Positions 1 through 9,590 of a stretch of 43,658 bases of DNA are shown piece after piece. Source of the DNA: Baffinella frigidus (lineage: Eukaryota; Cryptophyceae; Cryptomonadales; Baffinellaceae); contig MU647164.1 in the NCBI GenBank assembly GCA_026770585.1, forward strand, positions 130,539 through 174,196, read 5' to 3'. The notes beneath the pieces are model-generated. The model was given only the letters and a program-made list of their open reading frames with translations. It ran no database searches and was not told where the DNA came from. Position 1 is the stretch's first letter. Each line of letters begins with the position of its first letter. The translations under genes and the position numbers were made by a program.

Positions 1-1
1 A

Positions 2-915
2 GGGCCCGCACCAGAGGGAGAGACTTTGTCGGGGGCCGAGGGCGGACAGGGAGGAGAGACTTCCCCGGGGGGGGCGGGAGGTGTGAAGGAGGCAGGCGGC
101 GTTGGGTGGCGCACGCCGGTGAGCGACGAGGAGGTGCGAAAGTTCGTGGCTGCCATGGTGGAGAAGACCATCGACCAAGGCTCATCGGAGGACGAGATGA
201 AGTTTCTGGTGGCATGCAGGTTCCACGCCCGCCTGGCCATCCCCTGTCGCGCTGCTCGAGCTGCCGCCTGCCAGCGGCGACAGGTTGCCTGCCGAGGCAG
301 GCAGGCAGGCACTCCTGGCAAGTGGTGGCAGCCAGACAGCCTCGTGTGCGCGATGCTGACAGTGTCTGCCCGCTACTTGACGCTGCTCTGACGCCAGAGG
401 ACGCCCGATCGGAAGGTGAGCATCACACGCGCCTCTTACTCACTCTCTGGCTGGGGTGGCTGGCAGGTACGCGTACGTGAGTGCGGCGAGGCTGCAAGCG
501 TGGGTGGTCAAGGACGGGCTGGTGGACCAAGAGTACCACAGCACCTTCGCCAGACTGCAGGCTGCCGAAGAGACGGTGCGCTGCCCTGCCGCAAGGGCCC
601 TCCTCGCCACATCCTCCTTTGCACCTCCTGGCCTCAACCCTCCAGAACCCCTCAGCTCCCCCGCGTGCTGGCTGCTGGGCGGTGCTCTCTCACTTGCGTG
701 TGGCTGTGTGCATGCATGCACCTCGATGCACGTGATTCCATATTCGCCGGCTTGCAAGGTGCTGATGCTGGCGGGGTTCTGGGTAGGTGACGGAGGACGA
801 GAACGTGAAGCTTGTCAAGATGGACTTGGCTGACTACGGAGTGTTGCCTGAGGAGATGGCCGGCCTCGATATTGCTGCTCTCCAGGAGATGCTCAAGGAG
901 GTCAAGGGCGAGTGA
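2..915 (+). CDS. 3' part of an unrecognised small helical protein (3 visible exons)
   Basis: Three exons join in phase: 2-219, 467-575 and 787-915, ending in TGA at 913-915. The first exon is open to the window edge, so the start is missing. Donor and acceptor sites are canonical (GT at 220 and 576, AG at 465-466 and 785-786), and the first junction splits an Arg codon. The visible product is about 151 residues. It begins with a Gly/Glu-rich low-complexity stretch, then has amphipathic helical sequence (SDEEVRKFVAAMVEKTI, YAYVSAARLQAWVVKDGL) and an acidic C-terminus (MLKEVKGE). No signal peptide, membrane span or catalytic motif is visible. I do not recognise the family. The gene converges on the next one at 1349. 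Confidence 0.6.
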
Positions 916-1083
916 TCCTGCATGTACACTTCGCAACAATGATGCGCACCTCATTGTTGCTCAGCAGTTAAATACAATTGGCGAGATATTCTTCACAGAT
1001 GCTGAAGTTGGGGTGCGTGCGATAGTATGAGAAATTCAGCAGGGTGCAGCGCTGCGCCAGACCCGCGAACACACTGCCCACTG

Positions 1084-1146
1084 TCTGGAGAGGGTGCACA
1101 TCTGCACTGTCTGCTGGAGAGGGTGCACATCTATCTTCACTGTCTG
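1084..1146. repeat. Two-copy direct repeat in the convergent intergenic gap
   Basis: The unit CTGGAGAGGGTGCACATCT occurs twice about 29 bp apart between the convergent ends of the genes at 915 and 1349. The second copy continues into a related CTTCACTGTCTGG tail. The rest of the 916-1348 gap shows no coding signal. Confidence 0.7.
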
Positions 1147-1348
1147 GTGCGAGCATCAGGAGGGTGGGGGTGCACAAGGGTACACACGGGTCTTTGCTGA
1201 GCAGGGCTTCTCAGCCTCCAAGCTTACAATGTACGGACCCAACCTCGAGATGCCTCCAAGCACATGCGCTTGCACGTCCAGGCACTTGCACTGCACGTGC
1301 ATCGCCTGCCAGCGACCACCAGAAACAAACACAACGTGCATCCAGACA

Positions 1349-3588
1349 CTACTTGAGCTCGTACTCGACGACGCCCAAGAAGGCGCGCGTCGCCGCCACT
1401 GGCTCGTCATTCCACCACTGCTCGTCCTCCCCCTCGGCCCTGCCAACCACGTCGCTCTGTTACCCAGAGCAACAAGACGTTGGAGCCATTTTTGCACGTC
1501 TCGAGAGAGCAAATGATGGTGCTACTGCAAACCCTTGGACCGCCAAGTCCATTTATTCGTTTTAAAACGAATTAGGGTTTACAAGCTGTTGGTACTAAAA
1601 ACAAAACAGTTTTCAACGATAATTTCAGGTTTCAAATGTGCTACTGAAACCCCACAGCTCACCCTGGCGCGAAATCCGTGATAATCGGCTCCAATTTCCA
1701 CAACCTTTGGGGATGATGGCCACTGTGGGTGTCAGGGTGGTCTGTGGGGTTTGAGTAGCAGCAGTGAGTGAGGCACGCGAAGGGGCGCAATGCGGCATTG
1801 AGGCGTCTGCCAGGGGCTGCCAAGGCCTACCTCGGGCTGGGACCCCGCCTCCCGCCCCACCTTTCGCGGTTGGTGTCAGTGGTCGCACGGGGATGGCTTG
1901 TGGTTGGGGCACCTGGGGGGGGAGGGGGTGCGATCTTCGCGGCGCTGAAAGGGCTTTTTGGTGTTGATCATCGCCCCCTCCAGCAGCTCCATGTGCGCGT
2001 CCTGCCAGCCACCCCCCCAAAAGGCATCAGGCGTGCAGCGTCAGGCGCGGGGACGCGCCGCAGGGCACAGATGCTGGCACGCAGTCAGGCGCGTGATCGG
2101 GGTGCGGGGCGCGGGGTGCGGGGCGCGAGAGGGGGGGGGGGCACCTGGTCGGTGATGCGCTTGTCAAGATTGTCCGTGTCGTCGAGCGCCCGGTAGCCCA
2201 CGGCGGAGATGGCGTTGTTGCTGCGACCACCACAAGTGCCACCGCCAGTCAACCAGCTAGGCTGGCATAGCGACGCTCGCCGCTGCCCCGCATCTCTCTT
2301 GCCAGCCAGGGGCGTTTCTTCTGCCAGCCAGGGCAGGGCAAGAGGCAGGGCCCGCGCCACAGGGGACGCGCCCCGCATGCAAAGAGAATCACTCGCTGCA
2401 AGGAGACAAACAGCACCTGTGGATGAGGAAGCCGCGGGTCTCGCCGGGAGCCATCTCGACCCCCTCTGACGCGAACGGCACCGACCCGTACTCATTGTGT
2501 TCATAGTCAGGCACGTAGATCCGGTTGCCGCCCCCGCAGATGGTCCACCTGCCGCCAGCCCCGCCCCCCGCCACGTCACGGGGGCAAGGCCACGCTGGAA
2601 ACCTCGCCTCGCTGGCAGCTGCCAAGTGCACCGCGCGCCAGCCAAGTCGTTCCACTCACAAGGGGCTGGCGCTACTCCAAGGGGCCAGTGGCAAGGGGCG
2701 CGTGACACGGGGCGGGTGGGGGCGCGGACTTGGAATGGTCGTGGCGCGCCTCGGTCCAGCTTCCCCGGCATGTCTGCACCTTGTAGTCGTAGGGCGTGCC
2801 CAGCCCCGAGCAGATCTGTGCCACCAACCACCGAGCCTCTTCACTTCACCGCCCAGGACACCGCAGCGACCAGAGGAGACTTTCTCCAGGCGCGGGGAGA
2901 ACCTCATGCGATCGGCAGGGACGGGCGGATGCAGGTTGGGAGACGAGGGCCAGAGGATGGAGATGAGCAGCATGGGAGCAGGGGGGGGCGGGGACCTGGA
3001 GGCCGGTGACGACGAGGGGAGCATCTCGCGCCCGCACGTCGAACATGAAGCCGAACGCGCTGTAGTCCACGCCCTCTTCCTGGTCCGCCGTGCGCAGAGC
3101 GTAGTTCGGCGTGGGCTCCAGCCCCTCCTGTTGTTGATAGCGGAACATCTGGATGCCTGCGGGTGCGTGCCGGGGTCAGTCCAGAACCTCTCCGCGGTGC
3201 GCAGGAACCATTTTCCAGAGTCGCCCGCTCATCAGGGGCCAGGGTGCTTCGGTTTTCTGCTGCATCGTTCTGGTAGTAGCAACGCGCGAGACCAAGGAGG
3301 CTGGTCCCTGCTCCTCGACTGCTGCCTCCCTCAGGCATTTCAGTGCAACGTTGCGGCTTGGCTAGGACCTGGGTACTCCATCGAGGCTGCCGGATCCCCG
3401 TCGTTCATCAAGTGTGCATCGCCTTCCTTTCCCCCTCGCAGCCGCAGCAAAGGGCCTGCGCGCCCGCGAGCACCTGGCCCAGCAAAAGCGGGGGCTTTTT
3501 GCACACGCAGGTGTGCGGAGTGGGACTCGCTGAGACTTCCTGTGCAAGCGAAAGTGAGAACCACGAGCAGGGCCCCCGTGCACTGCAT
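1349..3588 (-). CDS. Secreted protein with signal peptide and a GETR-containing beta-rich domain
   Basis: Exons on the minus strand: 3369-3588 (ATG at 3586-3588), 2996-3156, about 2781-2816, 2417-2548, 2145-2220, 1913-2001 and 1349-1439 (TAG at 1349-1351). Phases agree at every junction except that between the third and fourth listed exons, where a microexon around 2630-2660 encoding CEWNDLAGA is probable. The N-terminus MQCTGALLVVLTFACTG is a signal peptide, followed by a basic segment with LLRLRGG. The mature part contains FGFMFDVRARDAPLVVTGLQ, a second conserved-looking block VEMAPGETRGFLIHS, and a C-terminal FLGVVEYELK. This pattern (MFDV...ITGL..., then PAGETRAFYI) is one I know from secreted algal and bacterial proteins, but I cannot name a family. 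The LRLRGG after the signal peptide could belong to a plastid-type bipartite leader. The gene is divergent from the transporter at 3757. Confidence 0.7.
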
Positions 3589-3756
3589 CCTTGCTGATCG
3601 GATGGTCTCGTCTTGCAGATAACGCGCCTCCTCCTCCTCGATCAGAGTTCCTTCCCTCCCCTGCGAGATTTAGACCATCAAATTTTTGAATCCACCCGTT
3701 TGACCACAGGATTCCCGGGATCCGGATCCACGGCTGGGGATCGCGCAAGACGCAAG
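3589..3756. promoter_or_regulatory. Divergent promoter gap (168 bp)
   Basis: The start codons of the minus-strand secreted protein (3588) and the plus-strand transporter (3757) are separated by 168 bp. The segment contains a pyrimidine tract (CTCCTCCTCCTCGATC near 3628-3643), an AT-rich patch CAAATTTTTGAA near 3679-3690 and a GGATCCGGATCC direct repeat. No TATA box is clear. A shared bidirectional promoter is inferred from the layout only. Confidence 0.45.
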
Positions 3757-6700
3757 ATGGCTGTCACACGGTCTGCAGACAAGAAGGCGGACGATGGGGA
3801 GAAGGGCGGCGGCGTCGTCGTATTTGGGGTCGTCATGTTTTATGTCTGCCCCTGCTCTCCACAGTCCACCATTCTCATTTCTCAGGATACTGAGCCTGTG
3901 CGCGCGGCAGGGCACGGCACTGAGGTGGCGCGGTCGATTGAAACTCGTGGCCGGTGGGCAGATGGTGATGTCGGTCTCGACGACCTTGATGAACAAGGCG
4001 GCGTTCCCGCGCGACACATTCCCCTTCCCCTTCACCATCACCTTCTTCCAGGCAAGCCCCCAGCTCCGCCCCGCTACTAGGTGAACGTGTTCGGACCAAA
4101 TGCTTGGGGCGTGAGCAGCGCAGGTGCGCCGGCTCCACTCGTCTGGCCTCGTCTGCGGAGATGGTGCACGATACTTTGGCCAGTCGAACCTGCTGCAGCG
4201 TGAGGCCTGATCGAGTTTCCCGGGACAGATGGCTGTGGCGGTCTTCTGGCTGGTGCTGCTCACGCTTCTCCAGAGAATAGGTCTGCCCCAACCCCGCGAT
4301 CCGAGTGCCAACCTCGGTGACTGGTACCGTCGGTCCTGCTTCCAAATTCTGTCGGGCAGGACAGCAGGGGCAAAATTGCTCTTTCGAGAATCAACACTCG
4401 TTGCCCCCCATCTGGATCTGACCTTGGTGTTTGCCAGAGTGTGTGCGTGGCACGTTTGCTGTGATAACCTCTTTGGTTGAGCTGAAGGCTGCAAAGTGTG
4501 ACCTTTACTTTCAACGGCGCAGCACCATCCTCATCGTTCCTCCGGCTCCTCAACGTCAGCAAAACCCTCGAGGTACCCCCCATCCGTGCATACCAACCCA
4601 TTCTTCGCCACTTTTTAATCAAGAGAGCGCATTTTGGGGCAACTTGTGCGGAGTTGTGCAATGCAACCCATTTGGGCACGCTGCTGAGACAGTAAGTAAG
4701 TGTCGGGCGTGGGTGTTGGATGTGCGGCAGTGGCGGCCCGCTGACTTCCTGCCGGCCGCGGGCGCTGCTGGTGCCTTCACCATGATGCTCGCCACCGGTC
4801 CCTGCCCCCCACCCCCCCCCGGGTCCCTGCCCCCCACCCCACCCCGAGCGGCGAATGCTTGCAGCGTGCCGGGGTGCCGCTTCTGGCAGGCTGCACAGCG
4901 GGTGAGTGTTGAGTGCGGTGGTGCGCGCGAGAGGACGGGGCCCATCGTGTGCTGACGGGAGAGGTCACGCGCGTTAGGTGCCACGCCTCGGTTGTTAGGC
5001 AGACAACGTGTGGCTAATGTCCGTCCTCGTTGGGCAGGGAACATGTGCCTGATGTTCGTGCAAGTGTCGTTCTACCAGGCGGCGAAGTCGCAGCACATCC
5101 TCTGCATTCTCCTCATCTCCTACTTCTTCCTCGGCGAAACACACCCAACCAAGTATCTTCATTCCTGTCCTGCTACCAGAGCCCATCCCAAGTCTATCTA
5201 ATGCGACCTGCCAAGTGATCCGTGCCTCGGTCGAGCGATGCGTGGCAAGCACCCCTTTGCATCATGCACGTTTGATCTTCCTCGCTGTTTTTCGCAAGGC
5301 CAAATCAATCGTGTGATAAGGATATTCATCAGAGAGCGGGGGGGAGGTGTGTGAAGGGACCTCGGACGGCGTGGCCCTCGCTGAGGCGGGGGGTGCCTTC
5401 CAGTACGGGGTGGCGGGCGTGCGGGCAGGCCCTGGCTGGAACGCGCGAGTCTATGCGTGATGGCGGACGCGGGTGGCACGCAGGCGTGGCTGTGCGTGAT
5501 GGGTGGAACACACACTGGGGCGCAGAGTGGTGGCAGCGTGCGCGGGGGGTGACCTGGGCACACTGGGGCGCAGGGTGGTGTTGGCATGTGCGGGGGTGAC
5601 GCTTGGCTTCGGGGTCAACGCTCTCGCTGAGGCCTCCATCTACACGGCCGTCCTCGGCCAGAACCTCCAGTACCCCCCCCCCGCTACCCGCTGCCGCCAC
5701 ACCCTCGGACACACTGCTCCTAGAATGTCGGTGGGATGCTGCTGGCCCTGAGAGGTGAGTAGCAGGCTCGGCTGTGGTCTGCGCTTGGCTGTAGCGCATC
5801 CTGCGTTGTCACCGCGCCAGCGCACGACGGCAGAGGCTGGGTGTGGTGCGCGCGACACGGTGCGCTGCGCAGGCAGGGGAGGAGCGCGCGGGACATTGGT
5901 CTCGGGGGTCGGGTGGTGATGGGCGAGACGCGCGTGGCCTGGCAGGTCGCTGGTCGCAGGGTGTCTCGCAGGCCTCGTGAGCAGCTTCTTCGTGGCTCTC
6001 TACCCCCTCCTCCTCAACCGCGCCCTCGGAAAGGTTCCACCCCACCCCCCATCCCCCACCCTCCATCCCCCATCCCCCAGCCACGAGGCTCCGCAGGGCT
6101 CCACACTAGGGTCTCCCTCCCTGTCAAGGACGCGCGCGCTAGGGTCTGGTTGCTCCCTTCGCAGGAAGGCCGTGGTCCGTGGACTGATCGGATGCGGGTG
6201 GCTTTTGGGATGTGCCTTCGCAGGGGACTTGCAAGTGGCAGATGAGCATCAATGTCAACACCATGTCCCTCGTCTGGTACCTACCGCTGATCATGTTCGA
6301 GGTCCACCGAGGAGGCCTCATCGACTCTCCCGCTCTCTCCAACGTCAAGTACCACCCCGTGCCCCTCCAGCCCCCCACCCCGCACTCTACCTGCCTACTT
6401 GTCCACTCCACTCCGCTTCACCCTATGCTGCGCGGCAAATGTGTCAGGGCTGAGAGGGTGGGCATGAAACCGTGACTGACGAAGGGTTGGGCGAATGTCG
6501 GTGTGGCTGGATGTGTGGAGCAGCTTCTGGGTGTTCAACTTTGTGACAGCAACCGTGGGCTTCGTCCTCAACATCGCGGCGATGCTCCAGGTGCCTGTTT
6601 GCCACTTGCCGTGCCAGCCTCCTGACATCACGCCTGCCCGCTGCCCGCCCCTCCCGCCACCTAGCCGCGCACGCCCATGCCTGGTCAGGCGTGTCCGCCT

Positions 6701-7433
6701 GCACTCGCCGAGACCGCTTTCGCCAATCACACGACACGTGTGTTGGGATCGGAGAGCACACGTGCCTGCTGCCCGCAGACTTGGCGACTGGTTGGGTGAG
6801 AAGGGGGTCTGAGAAGGGAGGCTGAGAAGGGAGGCTGATAAGGGGGGCTGGTGGGGGTGAGCAGGTGCGGTACACGTCGCCGCTAACCCACATGATTGTC
6901 GGTCTGTCCCTACCCCGTGTCACCTCTCCACCGCCACACTTCACGTGCACTCTGGATGCGTGTGTTTGTATTTTGCTGGCGGAAGGCCCTGTCTAGGCGC
7001 CGCTGCTTGGTGGGGAGGCTGTGTCCATCTGGCCAAGGTTGCAGAAACGGTGGTGCGGCTCAACACGGGGTGTGGTGCGCCTGAGCGCGAGGCTCAGAGA
7101 GGCGTGGCCTGAGGGCCCTGCGGTGCGAGGGGATGCCTTCTCACCGAGCGCGGGGCGTCATCTCGCTGAGACATGATCCGTCTCAGCGGCCTGCCACCAG
7201 GCATGCCCGATCCGGCAGCAAACAATGAATCAGTGAGGGACGTGACTGGGTGGGTGGTGTGATGTCTGGCAGGGTCGTTCAAGGGCGCGGTGACATCGAT
7301 CATCGGGGTGCTCTTCTTCGACAACAAAATGTCCTTCCAGAGTGCCGTCGGTCTTGCGATCCTCATTGCCTCCTCATTCGCCTACTCCTACCTCAACCAA
7401 CGTCCTCCCGCACCCAAGCCCAAAGAGGCCTAG
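3757..7433 (+). CDS. Nucleotide-sugar transporter, SLC35C1 (GDP-fucose transporter) type
   Basis: Thirteen exons join in perfect phase: 3757-3843, 3962-4051, 4229-4280, 4523-4572, 4731-4797, 5038-5152, 5574-5649, 5724-5754, 5972-6033, 6224-6348, 6524-6590, 6865-6901, 7273-7433. The product is 339 residues, close to SLC35C1 (about 360), with about ten hydrophobic segments typical of the drug/metabolite transporter/triose-phosphate-translocator fold. Diagnostic stretches are FPFPFTITFFQ, CLMFVQVSFYQAAKS and VRYTSPLTHMIVGSFKG, the last matching the TSPLTH..SG motif of GDP-fucose transporters. SAYTW of the human protein is replaced by FAYSYL. The C-terminus KPKEA fits a KxKxx COPI-binding signal, so the protein probably sits in the Golgi or ER membrane and exchanges GDP-sugar for GMP. 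One intron (4052-4228) starts with GC. Other nucleotide-sugar specificities such as GDP-mannose are possible. Confidence 0.9.
5510..5600 (+). repeat. Tandem duplication covering an intron 3' splice site and exon start
   Basis: CACACTGGGGCGCAG followed by a GTGG...GGGGGTGAC stretch occurs at 5510-5553 and again at 5558-5600, a 48-bp period. The downstream copy is the acceptor and first codons of transporter exon 7 (5574). The upstream copy is a decayed acceptor whose use would shift the frame. Confidence 0.75.
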
Positions 7434-7475
7434 GCCTACTTTAGTGTACAGGGGTGCCTCTACCATGAGAAACGG

Positions 7476-7870
7476 TTCCCAGAAGAAACTGGGCGTTTTT
7501 GCGGGGGTGAGTTTCTTAATAATTGAGAAACAGAGTGCGGGCGTCTCCCCTGCGTTTCTGAATAATAAAGAAAAAGAAGGCGGGCGTTTTCACTGGGTTT
7601 CGGGGAAGGGGGGGCGAGGGGGGGGTGGGGGCAGTGGTGAGACGAGGAGTGATCTGAGAGTGGGGCGGCGGCGGAGTGTCGAACGCGAGGGTGGAGGGGG
7701 GGCAGCGAGGGCAGCGAGAGCCGTGTGGTTGAGGATTAAGAAACACGGCGAGCGTCTTTCCTGAGTTTCTCAATAAATAAGAAACACAAGGCGGGCGTGT
7801 CCACTCAGTTTCTTCATAATTACGAAACAGTGGGCGGGCGTTTCCCAGCGTTTCTTAAAAAGCAAGAAAC
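7476..7870. repeat. 43-bp tandem repeat, each unit carrying a small hairpin
   Basis: Copies of an inverted repeat of the form GTTTCTTNNTAATTNNGAAAC lie at 7511-7531, 7554-7574, 7765-7785, 7808-7828 and 7850-7870, spaced 42-43 bp. They are separated by a conserved GGCGGGCGTTTTC-like spacer. A partial unit starts near 7476, and about 190 bp of G-rich DNA (7600-7730) interrupts the array. It begins about 40 bp after the transporter stop codon, so the first units may lie in its 3' UTR. The units also carry AATAAA-like sequence. Confidence 0.85.
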
Positions 7871-7875
7871 TGAAC

Positions 7876-9135
7876 GCGGGCATTTTCAGATTCCTCGTTT
7901 TTGATGAGCGAGGTAACCGTGTAGCCTTATCTGCAGAATGTTGAGAGGTTTTTGGCCACCGGTCTCAGGAATGATAGGAATGAATCGCTTCTCTGCAGCA
8001 GAGGAGGGCAGGAGATGGCCCCTGTGTCTGCCGCCAGCTACCGTGACGTCGCCGCCACAGGAAGCCATTTGAGCATAGCATCAATGTATGTATTCACGCA
8101 CGGTGGGGCCTCGAGGGCTGGCTGGTGGTTGGTGGGTGGGTGGGTGGGTTACATCGAGGCAGGCAGGCAGGGAGGCCCTGGCACCTTGGGCGCACGCCTC
8201 CTGACAGAGAGGGGTGTTCCCCGTGCGGGCGCCTGCTCGGCAGATTGGCAAGGCAGGGCACGTTCGTGAGCCCGGCGAGCGCGCGTGCTTGCGAGGCCAG
8301 GAGGCCAGGAGGCCCTCTAGGGGTTGAGCGCTTGCTGGGTCCATTCGCCTTCTGGATCGCTCCTCTCCCAGACAGTCCGCGTCTGCTCACAGCGGGGGGC
8401 ACGTTGGGTCATGGTGCCAACACTACAGGCACCATTGCTCGAGGGTCGGTCAGTTGTCGTGTTCTGAAATAAGTACTAGAGGGTTGACTAAAACGCGAGA
8501 TTTCGTCAAACCTCAGGGCGGAGTCTATGTTTTTTAATTCGCGAAATACACAATTCAAAGTCACTTTATTGACTTTGATTTATTTCGAATCCGAGCAGGT
8601 TTTTATGCAAACCACATCGCTTCAGCCATAAAATAGTTTTCAGACGGGAACGGCCGGGGAATCATGTCGAAACGTTGCGAGTATTTAATAATCTGGCTGC
8701 TGAACACAATTCAATTTACAACGCAACATTTCACTATGTTTCACACAATTCGAGCTCAAAGTGGCCGTAAATCGTTTTGAGGGCAACTTTGAATTAATAA
8801 TTATGTATTTTGTCACAACATCAATTCCAGCCTCAGGTACTAAATTAAGAATACGCAGGTATCGAACCCGTCCCGTATTCTTAAGTTGTGGGTTTTTACA
8901 CACGAGGTATCAATGCAGGTAAGCAAGGAGGGTGTCTGCTGGCGCAGACACGCGAGAGGGTTGCCACGGGCTGGGCGGGCAGGCTTTCACAACAACGATT
9001 CTCAGAGACCGGAAACACTGTCCAGTTGTCTAAGCGAGACTGCTGGAATTTTCGAGCCAACGCCGTAGGTAGGCAGGCAGGTGGAGAGGGCGGCTGCTAG
9101 CTACAGAGATGACTTGATTTTAAAGTCACGCAATG
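7876..9135. other. Gene-free stretch, partly AT-rich
   Basis: No exon chain with supporting splice sites was found on either strand. Base composition changes from GC-rich to AT-rich near 8470, and the AT-rich state lasts to about 9590. A short perfect hairpin (CAAAGTCA at 8556-8563 and TGACTTTG at 8570-8577) is present. The AT-rich part could be a decayed insertion, but no transposase or reverse-transcriptase remnant is visible. Confidence 0.5.
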
Positions 9136-9590
9136 CAAGGTCCACATCTAAAATTGAAATGTGGACCTTGATAAATTAAGGTCCACACTCCATCGGCTTT
9201 TTCTGCGGACTTTAATTTAAAGAACCACACATACCCGTTTTTCGCGTACCATAATACAGCGAAACAAATCAGGCCCGACGTAGCTTACCTCCCCGGATAA
9301 TGGAGCTGGTGAAATTGAAAATTGAAAATCACCCCCACCCAACCCTGTGGCCAAATTCCAAAATAATCGGGAAACGCCGTTGAAATTATGTCTCAAGAAA
9401 GCGTGTCGCATATGCTCTCCGCCCTCCCTCGGCGTGGGTTCATTCTCCCTGCCTGAATTGTACGTACAGTGAGTGTCAGGTCCACAAATCCGTTTTTCGC
9501 GGACCTTAATCATTTAAGAACATATTTTCCGTGGACCTTAATTATTATCACATGTTTTCCGTGGACCTTAATTATTCAAGGTCCGCACAC
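9136..9590. repeat. GGTCCAC/CGTGGACCTTAATTATT repeat family
   Basis: A perfect 12-bp inverted repeat (CAAGGTCCACAT at 9136-9147, ATGTGGACCTTG at 9159-9170) is followed by another AAGGTCCACAC at 9178-9188. A second cluster at 9478-9590 has three to four tandem units of TTTTCCGTGGACCTTAATTATT in one orientation, closed by an inverted AAGGTCCGCAC. The last unit contains the stop codon of the enzyme gene that ends at 9568. Confidence 0.8.

Noticed and set aside
2525-3622. 365-codon open frame on the plus strand
   Set aside because: It is antisense to the secreted-protein exons, which have a signal peptide, splice sites and matching phases.
7476-7870. CRISPR-like array of regular repeats
   Set aside because: Spacers are conserved, repeats are variable hairpins, and the context is an intron-rich nuclear genome.
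8850-8880. Possible tRNA T-arm (GGGTTCGATACC on the minus strand)
   Set aside because: The flanking five bases do not pair as a T stem and no acceptor or anticodon stem can be drawn.
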